Below are positions 1 through 5,790 of a stretch of DNA of 10,612 nucleotides, piece after piece. Numbering within the stretch: the first letter of the stretch is position 1; every line of letters starts with the position of its first letter. The stretch lies in contig PUNB01000148.1 in the NCBI GenBank assembly GCA_003552565.1, positions 1-10,612 on the forward strand, given 5' to 3'. A program made the translations under genes and the position numbers. This stretch comes from Lentisphaerota bacterium. Lineage in GTDB: Bacteria; Verrucomicrobiota; Lentisphaeria; Oligosphaerales; PUNB01. The notes under the pieces were generated by a model. It was not told where the DNA came from. It saw only the letters and a program-made list of their open reading frames with translations, and searched no databases.

Positions 1-20
1 CCTGATACCCTGACAAATAA

Positions 21-110
21 TGAATATTGAATCTTGAATTCTGAATGTTGAAGTTCCTGACAGACCAAGTGCTTCCACTTCAAAATTCACCATTCAATAT
101 TCAACATTCA
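21..110. repeat. Inverted pair of 7-bp repeat arrays
   Basis: Five back-to-back heptamers of the form TGAANNN run from 21 to 55 (TGAATAT, TGAATCT, TGAATTC, TGAATGT, TGAAGTT). After a 21-bp spacer, the reverse-complement form NNNTTCA repeats from 77 to 110 (ACTTCA, AAATTCA, CCATTCA, ATATTCA, ACATTCA). The two arms could fold into a long imperfect hairpin in DNA or RNA. The array lies downstream of rplI, the last gene of the minus-strand ribosomal cluster. There is no matching T-run, so it is not a standard intrinsic terminator. Function is unknown. Confidence 0.8.
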
Positions 111-228
111 AAATTGTGTTTTTTGTGGCTATCAAACCCGGTGTTTCACATAAGCATTCGGACTTAGGGAAAAAGAGTTTTGTGAAACCCTAGACAAGGT
201 TGGTTTGGTTATCCCATCGGTGCTTGTG

Positions 229-316
229 ATTACGCATTACACATTACAAATCACAGGGTTCGGAGTTCCGGGGTTTAAGCTTTCAGCCTTCAGGTTTCCT
301 CCCTCAGCCTTCCGCC
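229..316. repeat. Successive degenerate 7-bp repeat blocks
   Basis: Three different sequence blocks follow each other, all with a 7-bp period. From 229 to 256: ATTACGC, ATTACAC, ATTACAA, ATCACAG. From 258 to 278: GTTCGGA, GTTCCGG, GGTTTAA. From 282 to 316: TTCAGCC, TTCAGGT, TTCCTCC, CTCAGCC, TTCCGCC. The rest of 1-327 holds no credible gene. It contains one 8-bp inverted repeat (GTTTCACA at 143-150, TGTGAAAC at 181-188). A 7-bp period is not a coding period. Confidence 0.7.
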
Positions 317-327
317 CTTACCCAAAA

Positions 328-777
328 TCAAGCCTTAAACACCCAGACCTTCAGCTTAGTTTCCACTTCCGGCCGCAGTTTTATATCAACGCTGTATATT
401 CCCAGTTCGTGGATCGGCTCTTCCAGAATCACGCAATCTCGTTTTATTTCCACCCCTTCCTGGGCCAATGCGTCAGCGATCCGCTGCGGCCCGACGGAAC
501 CGTAAAGCTTATCCTGTTCATTAGCTTCCATAGGGATGGTCACTGACATGGAACCAATTTTTTTCGCCAAATCGCGAGCGGCAGCCAGCTGATTTTCATA
601 TTCCTTCTGCAACTGCCGCTTGCGAGCCTCTATTCTATCCAAGGCCTCCTTGGTCACCGGTGAAGCCAAATTCCTGGGCAAAAGAAAATTACGGGCATAA
701 CCATCGGCCACCCGTACTTTTTCGCCGATATTTCCCAAAGAGTCGACATTTTCCAAAAGTATCAATTCAACCGCCAT
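328..777 (-). CDS. rplI: 50S ribosomal protein L9
   Basis: Encodes L9, which binds 23S rRNA near the L1 stalk and helps maintain the reading frame. The 149-residue length is normal for the family. Residues 1-50 form the N-terminal RNA-binding domain, with the hallmark G-Y-A-R-N-F-L-L-P run at about 26-34. A charged connecting helix with many Lys, Arg and Glu spans about 45-75, and the C-terminal domain ends in a hydrophobic strand at the terminus. A GGAG sits about 9 nt before the ATG. It is the last gene of the minus-strand cluster, 56 bp after rpsR. No intrinsic terminator is evident downstream; heptamer repeats lie there instead. Confidence 0.97.
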   Translation of the reverse strand: MAVELILLENVDSLGNIGEKVRVADGYARNFLLPRNLASPVTKEALDRIEARKRQLQKEYENQLAAARDLAKKIGSMSVTIPMEANEQDKLYGSVGPQRIADALAQEGVEIKRDCVILEEPIHELGIYSVDIKLRPEVETKLKVWVFKA

Positions 778-833
778 AAATATAAGCTCCAGCTGTTCTT
801 AAAGTCCACAATTCTGTTGTACAAAAACTCGGG

Positions 834-1076
834 TTATTTGACCATTGCCAGGTTCCGCGCTTTCTTAATCGCCCTTCTCAGCATTTTCTGATGAACATAG
901 CAGTTGCCCGTGATCCGACGCGGCAGAATTTTCCCTTCCTCGGTTTGATAACGACGCAAGGTGTCGACATCTTTGAAATCGATGAAATTTATCCCATGCT
1001 CACACATACGGCATACTTTAATCCGGCTCAACCGCCGACGCTTACGCTGCCTGTCTCTGCGCATTGTTCGTGCCAT
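834..1076 (-). CDS. rpsR: 30S ribosomal protein S18, zinc-ribbon form
   Basis: Encodes S18, a small-subunit platform protein that pairs with S6. The 80-residue protein has a very basic N-terminus, then C22-x-x-C25 and C59-x-x-H62. This is the metal-binding version of S18 that many lineages have lost. The core with F-I-D-F-K-D, L-R-R-Y and K-I-L-P-R-R-I-T-G is typical of the family. AGGGAG lies about 10 nt before the ATG. The gene sits between ssb and rplI in the widely conserved order rpsF-ssb-rpsR-rplI, so it is probably co-transcribed and subject to S6/S18 feedback as known elsewhere. I did not identify the S6:S18-binding mRNA element. Confidence 0.97.
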   Translation of the reverse strand: MARTMRRDRQRKRRRLSRIKVCRMCEHGINFIDFKDVDTLRRYQTEEGKILPRRITGNCYVHQKMLRRAIKKARNLAMVK

Positions 1077-1123
1077 TAAAACTCAACTCCCTAGTGTGTT
1101 TTTCTAATTTTCTATTGGCTGCA

Positions 1124-1606
1124 TTAAAACGGTATATCATCTTCCTTGGAAGAAGCTCCAGAGTCATCGCCGCCCCAATCATCGGGACCGACGGCTCGGG
1201 AAGCTGATTCATTGACCGAAGGACCGTCGCGGCGGCTCCCGCCTTCGTCGTTCTGAGAGCGTTCCGATTGACCGAGAGTCAGAAACTGCACATTTTCCGC
1301 TCTTACAAGCAGTCTGCTTCGGGCCGCCCCGGTTTCCTTGTCCTCCCACCGATCCTGGCGCAAACGGCCTTCGACTAAAACCGGCCTGCCTTTGCTCAAG
1401 TAACGGTTGCAGTTTTCCGCCACCCTGCCCCATGTTTCGACATCGACAAAACAGGTTTCTTCCCGATCTTCTCCGCTGCTGGTGGTGAAGCGCCGGTTCA
1501 TCGCCAGGCCTAAATTACAGACCGAATTATTCTCCCCCACCTGGCGCAATTCAGGATCGCGGGTCAGATTTCCCATTAAGATGACTTTATTCAGACTGTT
1601 AGCCAT
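1124..1606 (-). CDS. ssb: Single-stranded DNA-binding protein
   Basis: Encodes SSB, which coats single-stranded DNA during replication, repair and recombination. The 160-residue protein has an OB fold over about residues 1-112, opening with N-K-V-I-L-M-G-N-L-T-R-D-P-E-L-R. It also has the F-V-D-V-E-T-W-G and L-V-E-G-R-L strands. A disordered, Ser/Gly/Asp-rich linker follows, and the acidic tip ends in D-D-I-P-F, the standard docking peptide for partner proteins. AAAGGAGA stands about 10 nt before the ATG. It lies 34 bp after rpsF and 47 bp before rpsR. Confidence 0.97.
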   Translation of the reverse strand: MANSLNKVILMGNLTRDPELRQVGENNSVCNLGLAMNRRFTTSSGEDREETCFVDVETWGRVAENCNRYLSKGRPVLVEGRLRQDRWEDKETGAARSRLLVRAENVQFLTLGQSERSQNDEGGSRRDGPSVNESASRAVGPDDWGGDDSGASSKEDDIPF

Positions 1607-1640
1607 AGCGAATCGTCTCCTTTATATATCATTGCCATAC

Positions 1641-1943
1641 TCAGCTTTTCACCGGCGGGCCTTCATAATTCAGAACACCGACCCGGGTGACTGACGGATT
1701 CAACTGATACCGGTCGGCTATCTGATTGGCCTTATCCGGGGCCATTTCAAAAACAAAATTCAGATAAATACCGGTTGTCTGTTTGTTAATCGGACGCGCG
1801 AACTGCCGACGCCCCATGTTCTCCTGGCGCAGAATACGGCCGCCGAGATTAGTCAAATGCTCAACTATTTCCTGCGTCAGCGCCTCTCCGCCATCCTTAA
1901 CCTGCCGTTCATTCAAAATAAAAACTGCTTCGTAAGTCTTCAA
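1641..1943 (-). CDS. rpsF: 30S ribosomal protein S6, TTG start
   Basis: Encodes S6, the partner of S18 on the platform of the 30S subunit. The chosen product has 100 residues and opens M-K-T-Y-E-A-V-F-I-L, the usual S6 start. Later it contains G-R-R-Q-F-A-R-P-I and Y-L-N-F-V-F. No ATG is suitably placed. The TTG at 1943-1941 has an AGGAGA 6 nt upstream (1955-1950). A further TTG at 1976, overlapping the pth stop, would add 11 basic residues, but it lacks a comparable site and does not fit the family. The gene follows pth and precedes ssb. Confidence 0.93.
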   Translation of the reverse strand: MKTYEAVFILNERQVKDGGEALTQEIVEHLTNLGGRILRQENMGRRQFARPINKQTTGIYLNFVFEMAPDKANQIADRYQLNPSVTRVGVLNYEGPPVKS

Positions 1944-1972
1944 AACCTGTCTCCTGACTTTCTTTTTGAATT

Positions 1973-2599
1973 TCAATCGCTCGATTCGGTATTCACCATC
2001 TTCGAGTTATACTTGTTCATCGCCGCCTCCACCCCCTGTCGCAACGCGGCAAGCACTGCTTCCGACACCTGATCGAGCACCGCCTCCAGCAGACCTCTTT
2101 CTTCCTGCCGCCATTTAGACAGCACATAATCAGCGGTGGAATCCTCTGTTCGCCGGTCTATTCCGATCCTTAAACGCGGGATGGAGCGAGTGCCTAACGA
2201 GGCTGTCACCGACTCCATGCCTTTATGGCCGCCGCTGGATCCGGCCAAACGAAACCTGAGGCGGCCCAAAGGTAAATCCAGACAATCGTAAACCACCAGA
2301 ATATTTTCCGGCCGCACCTTGTAGACCCGCGCCGCCTTGGCTACCGCGGGACCGCTCAAATTCATAAAAGTCATCGGCTTCAGGATAACCATTGACCGGC
2401 CGCCGTAGCGCCAATGAAAAATTTCACTGCTGTAGCGATGCCGTTCGCGAACTGTTTGTCCGGCTGTTCTCCGAAGCCTGTCAACCGCCATAAAGCCGGC
2501 ATTGTGACGCGTATCTTCGTACTTCGGACCAGGATTCCCCAATCCGACAATCATCGACACCCGATCATCATTCGCCACCTTATAACGGCCGCCAAACAT
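1973..2599 (-). CDS. pth: Peptidyl-tRNA hydrolase
   Basis: Hydrolyses peptidyl-tRNA released from stalled ribosomes, recycling tRNA in the cytoplasm. In the 208-residue reading it shows G-L-G-N-P-G and T-R-H-N-A-G-F, with the catalytic His at 32. K-P-M-T-F-M-N carries the binding Asn at 80, and Y-D-C-L-D-L-P-L-G carries the catalytic-support Asp at 105. G-G-H-K-G has Lys where E. coli has Asn. The start is uncertain. Family length (about 190) favours the ATG at 2554 or the GTG at 2560, and no start has a well-placed ribosome-binding site. The gene lies 17 bp after rplY. Confidence 0.95.
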   Translation of the reverse strand: MFGGRYKVANDDRVSMIVGLGNPGPKYEDTRHNAGFMAVDRLRRTAGQTVRERHRYSSEIFHWRYGGRSMVILKPMTFMNLSGPAVAKAARVYKVRPENILVVYDCLDLPLGRLRFRLAGSSGGHKGMESVTASLGTRSIPRLRIGIDRRTEDSTADYVLSKWRQEERGLLEAVLDQVSEAVLAALRQGVEAAMNKYNSKMVNTESSD

Positions 2600-2616
2600 G
2601 TAATTTTATCGAAGCC

Positions 2617-3279
2617 TTATGATTCTTCTTCGGCCTCGGGCTCTTCTTCCTTACCTTTACCGATCACTTCCGGTTCTTCTTCGCCTTCTTCACCGGCTTC
2701 TTCTTCAGCTTCTTCTTCCTCCTCCTCCCGCGGCATGTACATACTGAAGGCGGTTTCCTCGGGATCCGTTTGCAGCTCTATGCCTTCAGGCAGCTGTATG
2801 TCCCCGGCCAGCATCGGCTTTTCCAAGTCAACTTCGGAAACATCCACATCAAGATACTCCAGCATCCGATTGGCCGGGCAGCTTATATCTATCTCATGCA
2901 GCTGCTGATCCATAATGGCGCCGTGAGCTTCGCCGGCAGGCTCTCCGAACGGATGAATCGGAATGGTCGCGGTAATCACCTCGTCAGCGCGCACCTCCTG
3001 AAAATCCACGTGAATAATGTGGCCGCGCACTACATCAATCTGATGATCCTTGATCACCGCGGTGATCGGCTTCTTTTTCTGATCCACTTTCAGGGAAAGC
3101 AGACCCACATGATTGACCACCGAGGCCACGTCCGCATAAGGCAGACTCAAATGAGCGCCGGTATTTCCATGAGAATAGACCACCGCGGGAACCATCCCCC
3201 GCGCCCGCAAACGATGAGAGGGCCCCTTGCCGAACTCGGTTCGGGTGGAAGCTTGCAATACAATTTCATCAACAGCCAT
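2617..3279 (-). CDS. rplY: 50S ribosomal protein L25, long TL5/CTC type
   Basis: Encodes the long form of L25, which binds 5S rRNA in the central protuberance. Residues 1 to about 95 are the L25 domain, with F-G-K-G, R-L-R-A-R-G-M-V-P-A-V-V-Y and H-I-I-H-V-D-F. Residues about 98-185 are the TL5/CTC beta domain. The last 35 or so residues are an extremely Glu-rich tail. E. coli L25 has only the first domain (about 95 residues); the two-domain form is usual in many other phyla. It is the first gene of the cluster, with pth 17 bp after it, an order common across bacteria. A GGACAAG lies just before the ATG. Confidence 0.95.
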   Translation of the reverse strand: MAVDEIVLQASTRTEFGKGPSHRLRARGMVPAVVYSHGNTGAHLSLPYADVASVVNHVGLLSLKVDQKKKPITAVIKDHQIDVVRGHIIHVDFQEVRADEVITATIPIHPFGEPAGEAHGAIMDQQLHEIDISCPANRMLEYLDVDVSEVDLEKPMLAGDIQLPEGIELQTDPEETAFSMYMPREEEEEEAEEEAGEEGEEEPEVIGKGKEEEPEAEEES

Positions 3280-3321
3280 ATCCGCTTGTCCTTAGTATAG
3301 ATGAAGAAAATCTTTTTCCGT

Positions 3322-3350
3322 ATTATAGTTATGAGTTTCCGCCGAAAAAG
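3322..3350 (-). promoter_or_regulatory. Candidate promoter for rplY cluster
   Basis: Read on the minus strand, a perfect TATAAT (3327-3322) has a weak CTTTTT (3350-3345) 17 bp upstream as its -35 box. Initiation near 3315 would give a leader of roughly 36 nt before the rplY ATG. It falls in the 110-bp gap after the host-attachment gene. The -10 match is strong; the -35 match is poor. Confidence 0.4.
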
Positions 3351-3389
3351 AAGTAATGTAATCGCCCGAATGAGTATTTCCAGCTTTCA

Positions 3390-3893
3390 TCATCTTCGCG
3401 GCGGTTTCTTTTCCGGCAGCAGTTGTCTTTTCGCCAGGTGCCGGTGTATTTCCTCGGTGGAATAATTCACTAAATCAGCGTCATGCTCAATCAATTCGAT
3501 TCCACGCTTTTCCATTTCCTTAAACATGGGTCTGAAGAGCCCCAGCATCCGGGATTCAGCCGCCAGCACGAGTTTCTCCGCTCCAGCTTGTTTGGCTGAA
3601 CTGACGGCCTTTTCCGCCGCTTTCTCGGCGAAATGCTTCTCCAGCTCCCGGCGATGTTCCTGACGATGATCATCATATCCGTGTCCGGCGCCGCTGCCGC
3701 CGACCGGATCCCGATGACGCCCGCTCTTCGGTGAAGAAAAGACCTCCCGGTCCGGCAATTCACCTTCCAGATTTTCGAGTTTGTCCTCTTCAACTAGATT
3801 CGGGCCTGATTCCATTTCCGGAATCTCTCGCGGACGCAAATTAAAAAAACGAGCCCTAGAGGCGCTTGCAACGATTACGTAATAACCAGCCAT
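3390..3893 (-). CDS. Host-attachment-family protein
   Basis: The 167-residue protein resembles the family named 'protein required for attachment to host cells'. It opens Y-Y-V-I-V-A-S-A-S-R-A-R-F-F, the usual first strand and helix, and has a central charged region with R-E-V-F and a Gly/His-rich stretch at about 65-80. The second half fits the family pattern: E-L-E-K-H-F-A-E, then K-L-V-L-A-A-E-S-R-M-L-G-L-F-R, then D-L-V-N-Y-S-T-E-E-I-H-R-H-L. Members have been linked to the archaeo-eukaryotic release-factor fold, so a ribosome-related role is possible, but biochemistry is unclear. GAGGAA lies 8 nt before the ATG. It is divergent from tRNA-fMet. Confidence 0.75.
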   Translation of the reverse strand: MAGYYVIVASASRARFFNLRPREIPEMESGPNLVEEDKLENLEGELPDREVFSSPKSGRHRDPVGGSGAGHGYDDHRQEHRRELEKHFAEKAAEKAVSSAKQAGAEKLVLAAESRMLGLFRPMFKEMEKRGIELIEHDADLVNYSTEEIHRHLAKRQLLPEKKPPRR

Positions 3894-3937
3894 AATTCAC
3901 ATTCCTCATTCAATTTCAAAATAAAATCATATTTCAG

Positions 3938-3966
3938 TTTGCATTCTTCATTTTTCTGTTTATATT
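3938..3966 (+). promoter_or_regulatory. Promoter of the initiator tRNA gene
   Basis: TTTGCA (3938-3943) and TATATT (3961-3966) are separated by exactly 17 bp in an AT-rich stretch. The -10 matches consensus at five of six bases and the -35 at four. Initiation would fall about 20 nt before the mature tRNA 5' end. Confidence 0.6.
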
Positions 3967-3994
3967 AACACCACTTTGCGCAAAGAACATGTAT

Positions 3995-4071
3995 TGCGGG
4001 GTGGAGCAGCTAGGTAGCTCGTCAGGCTCATAACCTGAAGGCCGCAGGTTCAAATCCTGCCCCCGCTACCA
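3995..4071 (+). tRNA. Initiator tRNA-fMet (CAU)
   Basis: The 77-nt sequence aligns base for base with E. coli tRNA-fMet. It has acceptor G2-G7 with C66-C71, D-stem GAGC/GCTC with the initiator-type A11:U24 pair, anticodon CAT at 4029-4031 in a CTCATAA loop, T-loop TTCAAAT, and an encoded CCA. Position 1 is U (3995) and position 72 is U (4067), so the 1:72 pair is absent, as needed for formylation, but as U/U rather than C/A. The anticodon stem has A29:U41 (4024, 4036) instead of the first of the three usual G:C pairs. The 3' end forms the apparent junction with the mobile element. Confidence 0.95.
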
Positions 4072-4084
4072 ATTCCTAGTTCAA

Positions 4085-4121
4085 ACGGCGGTCATTGTCA
4101 TCAATGGCCGTCGTTTTTTTT
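4085..4121 (+). terminator. Intrinsic terminator after tRNA-fMet
   Basis: A 13-bp stem (4085-4097 with 4102-4114, containing two G-T wobbles) closes a TCAT loop and runs straight into eight T residues (4114-4121). It stands 14 bp after the tRNA and should end its transcript. If crossover occurred within the tRNA, this terminator was brought in by the element. Confidence 0.9.
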
Positions 4122-4128
4122 GGTTTAA

Positions 4129-4307
4129 TAACTCAACGATAACTCAACTGTCGTTTTGAACTTGAACCGTGCATAAAGCAGCGGTTGTTAAGGGTCTCAA
4201 TGACAAGCCAAATGAATTAAATTACGCCGGGAAGCATGAAGAACAGCGGAAAGGATGTGTTTCCAGGACTGATCTTGTAACTCAACAATCCGGGTAGATA
4301 ACTCAAC
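4129..4307 (+). repeat. Four TAACTCAAC direct repeats
   Basis: Perfect 9-bp copies start at 4129, 4140, 4278 and 4299. Copies three and four share 12 bases (TAACTCAACAAT). Start-to-start distances are 11, 138 and 21 bp, all near multiples of a helical turn. They lie 58 to 236 bp from the tRNA end, where integrase arm-type sites are expected in an attachment-site arm. Assignment as arm sites is inference. Confidence 0.65.
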
Positions 4308-4623
4308 AATTGAACTGCCCGCACTTCGCCTGTCTTGGCCGACGCTCTTCAGAAAAACAAATCTTCAAGCGAACGAGCGGAGTTTTTTTTCAAAAAAGGA
4401 AACGGGACTCCGGTCGATCTGCCCCCTTTTACCACGCCCCCCCGGCCATCGGCGGCAAAGGATGTTAAGTTACCTCGTTCCTGACAAAAATCAAATTCCC
4501 GCGGCTTCACCTGTGGGGTATCGACGGAACATCAGAGGAAAATTCACACCACAGCTTGCAGGACTTATTTAAGGCATTATGGTGTACTGACTGGTGCAAG
4601 CAACGCCAGCCGCCGTCAATCAT
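4308..4623. other. Gene-poor left arm of the element
   Basis: No convincing gene is seen here on either strand. The stretch has long A and T runs (4383-4397) within a weak CGGAGT/ACTCCG inverted repeat (4378-4383, 4407-4412). It also has a 7-bp inverted repeat, GCTTGCA at 4554-4560 with TGCAAGC at 4595-4601. A minus-strand open frame reaching into it lies antisense to better-supported genes. Confidence 0.5.
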
Positions 4624-4743
4624 GGTTCGAGTGGCGTCGAACCGGCGTAAAAGATTGTCATACCTGTAGTGTCTCGCCGGGATAGCTGTAACGGGTGCCG
4701 CCGACAGCGACAAGGTTGCTTGCCTTTCCGGCGGGACACTATA
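4624..4743 (+). ncRNA. Candidate structured leader RNA or operator
   Basis: A perfect hairpin, GGTTCGA (4624-4630) with TCGAACC (4637-4643), is followed by a 16-bp stem (4665-4680 with 4728-4743, two G-T wobbles). Inside the 47-nt loop two further hairpins can form: 4685-4694 with 4701-4708 (8 bp, AA bulge), and 4712-4716 with 4722-4726 (5 bp). The result is a three-way junction ending 24 nt before the first element gene. It may be a cis-regulatory RNA, a small RNA, or a DNA operator, since promoter-like TATATG (4740-4745) overlaps the right stem. No known riboswitch class was recognised. Confidence 0.4.
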
Positions 4744-4767
4744 TGTTTGAAAAGGAAACTTCATCTT

Positions 4768-4971
4768 ATGGAAAAAGCAATCCAAACCACCCTCCTTATT
4801 GAGACTTTCCAGAAACTGCCCGCAGCCGCTCAATCCAGAATCGCGTCCGCAATGGATAATGATGCCGAAACACGTTCTTCCTTTGTCGAAGAGCTTTCGC
4901 TCCGCGGGCACCGATGCGAATCTCTTGTTGGACTGCCAACGCTGAAGCTGGCCAAGATGCTGGCCGGCTGA
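4768..4971 (+). CDS. Small protein of unknown function
   Basis: I do not recognise a family. The 67-residue product is mostly helical in character, with a central T-F-Q-K-L-P-A-A-A-Q-S-R-I segment, an acidic patch and a Leu-rich end. There is no membrane segment or signal peptide. The ATG at 4768 is preferred over the upstream in-frame ATG at 4669 because AAGGA (4752-4756) precedes it, and because the earlier start lies within the 16-bp inverted repeat. It is the first gene of a plus-strand run, 28 bp before the next gene, and follows the structured region closely. Codon use resembles its downstream neighbours. Confidence 0.6.
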   Translation: MEKAIQTTLLIETFQKLPAAAQSRIASAMDNDAETRSSFVEELSLRGHRCESLVGLPTLKLAKMLAG

Positions 4972-4999
4972 GGCAACACCTTTCAGGGGGTACGACATT

Positions 5000-5416
5000 A
5001 TGAACATGATAGAACGCTGCATGAACCACCGATGGACTGAATTGCTTAACGCGGTGGAAGCCTCGGTTAACGCCGCGGAGGACGCTAATCTGGACAACGG
5101 TGAATTGTGCCGTACCCCCTGGGAGTGCTATGCGTACTGCCGCCATACGCTAAACCCGCACACAAGTCTGTACGAAAGCAGCCTTGTCGATCCGGCGTGT
5201 AAAAGCATAATCGAAAGACTTTCCGAGTTCGAGGTGACGGCCTTGATTGCATGGTGTTGGGAAGAGTTCCTTGAGGAATGGACACCGGACGCGGAGTTCC
5301 CATGGCAAATGGATGCCGAGTACCGCCGGAAAGCACTGACTGACATGTTTCAACGCTCCGTCTATGAAAAGGCCGGGAGCGACGGCACTGAAGTCGAAGA
5401 AAGACAATGCTATTAA
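5000..5416 (+). CDS. Hypothetical acidic protein
   Basis: No family recognised. The 138-residue protein is soluble in character, acidic and rich in Trp and Cys. Two predicted helical blocks are at about 8-35 and 68-118, the latter with F-E-V-T-A-L-I-A-W-C-W-E-E-F-L-E-E-W. Cysteines are scattered and do not form an obvious zinc motif. CAGGGGG ends 9 nt before the ATG, supporting this start. It sits in the same-strand gene run, 44 bp before the next start. The opposite strand is also open over much of this region, but those frames lack ribosome-binding sites. Confidence 0.7.
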   Translation: MNMIERCMNHRWTELLNAVEASVNAAEDANLDNGELCRTPWECYAYCRHTLNPHTSLYESSLVDPACKSIIERLSEFEVTALIAWCWEEFLEEWTPDAEFPWQMDAEYRRKALTDMFQRSVYEKAGSDGTEVEERQCY

Positions 5417-5460
5417 CCGAACGCCCAGGCGGCGGCGAAAAGGCCGCCAAGGGGTCTACT

Positions 5461-5790
5461 ATGAAAAGCAACCTGCCTGAACGCACTGTACGCGAAATTA
5501 ATACCGCGATCGAAGAAGGAGATGCGACTGCCGTGTCATCTCGGTTCGAGGACTTGAAGCCTGTTCTCGAACGCCGCCGGAAGCTTGCGGCAAAGCCGGA
5601 GTTAGACGACAGCGAAGCCGAAGAACTGGCCGGTATTACCGATCTGCTGGAAGTGGCGGAACGGGACGGCTGGCATGCCGCGCCGGAAAGCAAGGTCGAA
5701 CGTGACACACGCGAAAAGATGGCCAATTTCATTAATGATGAGAAGCAGAAACCCCCAGCGACAAAGGGAAGGAACCCGAAGGATGAATGA
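5461..5790 (+). CDS. Hypothetical charged helical protein
   Basis: No family recognised. From the ATG at 5461 the product has 109 residues, very rich in Glu, Arg and Lys. It has a likely helical core with L-K-P-V-L-E-R-R-R-K-L and E-A-E-E-L-A-G-I-T-D-L-L-E-V-A-E, and a basic, disordered tail. AAGGGG (5449-5454) lies 6 nt before this ATG. An in-frame ATG at 5407 overlaps the previous gene and would add 18 Gly/Lys-rich residues with no ribosome-binding site. The stop overlaps the next gene's start by 8 bp, pointing to translational coupling. Confidence 0.7.
   Translation: MKSNLPERTVREINTAIEEGDATAVSSRFEDLKPVLERRRKLAAKPELDDSEAEELAGITDLLEVAERDGWHAAPESKVERDTREKMANFINDEKQKPPATKGRNPKDE

Noticed and set aside
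21..110. CRISPR-like array
   Set aside because: Units of 7 bp follow each other without unique spacers and the second half is inverted; this is a short tandem repeat, not CRISPR.
143..188. GTTTCACA/TGTGAAAC inverted repeat as terminator of the rplI cluster
   Set aside because: The loop is 30 nt and neither strand has a T-run after the stem.
205..546. Plus-strand open frame across the heptamer repeats
   Set aside because: It covers repeat DNA and then the antisense of rplI, with no protein-like conservation.
2414..2908. Plus-strand Ser-rich open frame
   Set aside because: It is the reverse complement of the pth start and the Glu-rich tail of rplY; Glu codons read backwards give Ser runs.
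4378..4412. CGGAGT/ACTCCG inverted repeat around T and A runs
   Set aside because: The stem is only 6 bp, the T-run lies inside the loop and not after the stem, and no gene ends here, so it is not a supported terminator.
4507..5097. Minus-strand open frame of 196 codons
   Set aside because: It lies antisense to the plus-strand genes at 4768 and 5000, which have better ribosome-binding sites and fit the local gene run; its composition (many Ser, Arg, Cys, His) is typical of an antisense frame.
5085..5732. Minus-strand open frame of 215 codons
   Set aside because: Antisense to two plus-strand genes in the run, Ser/Arg-rich, with no ribosome-binding site or recognisable motif.
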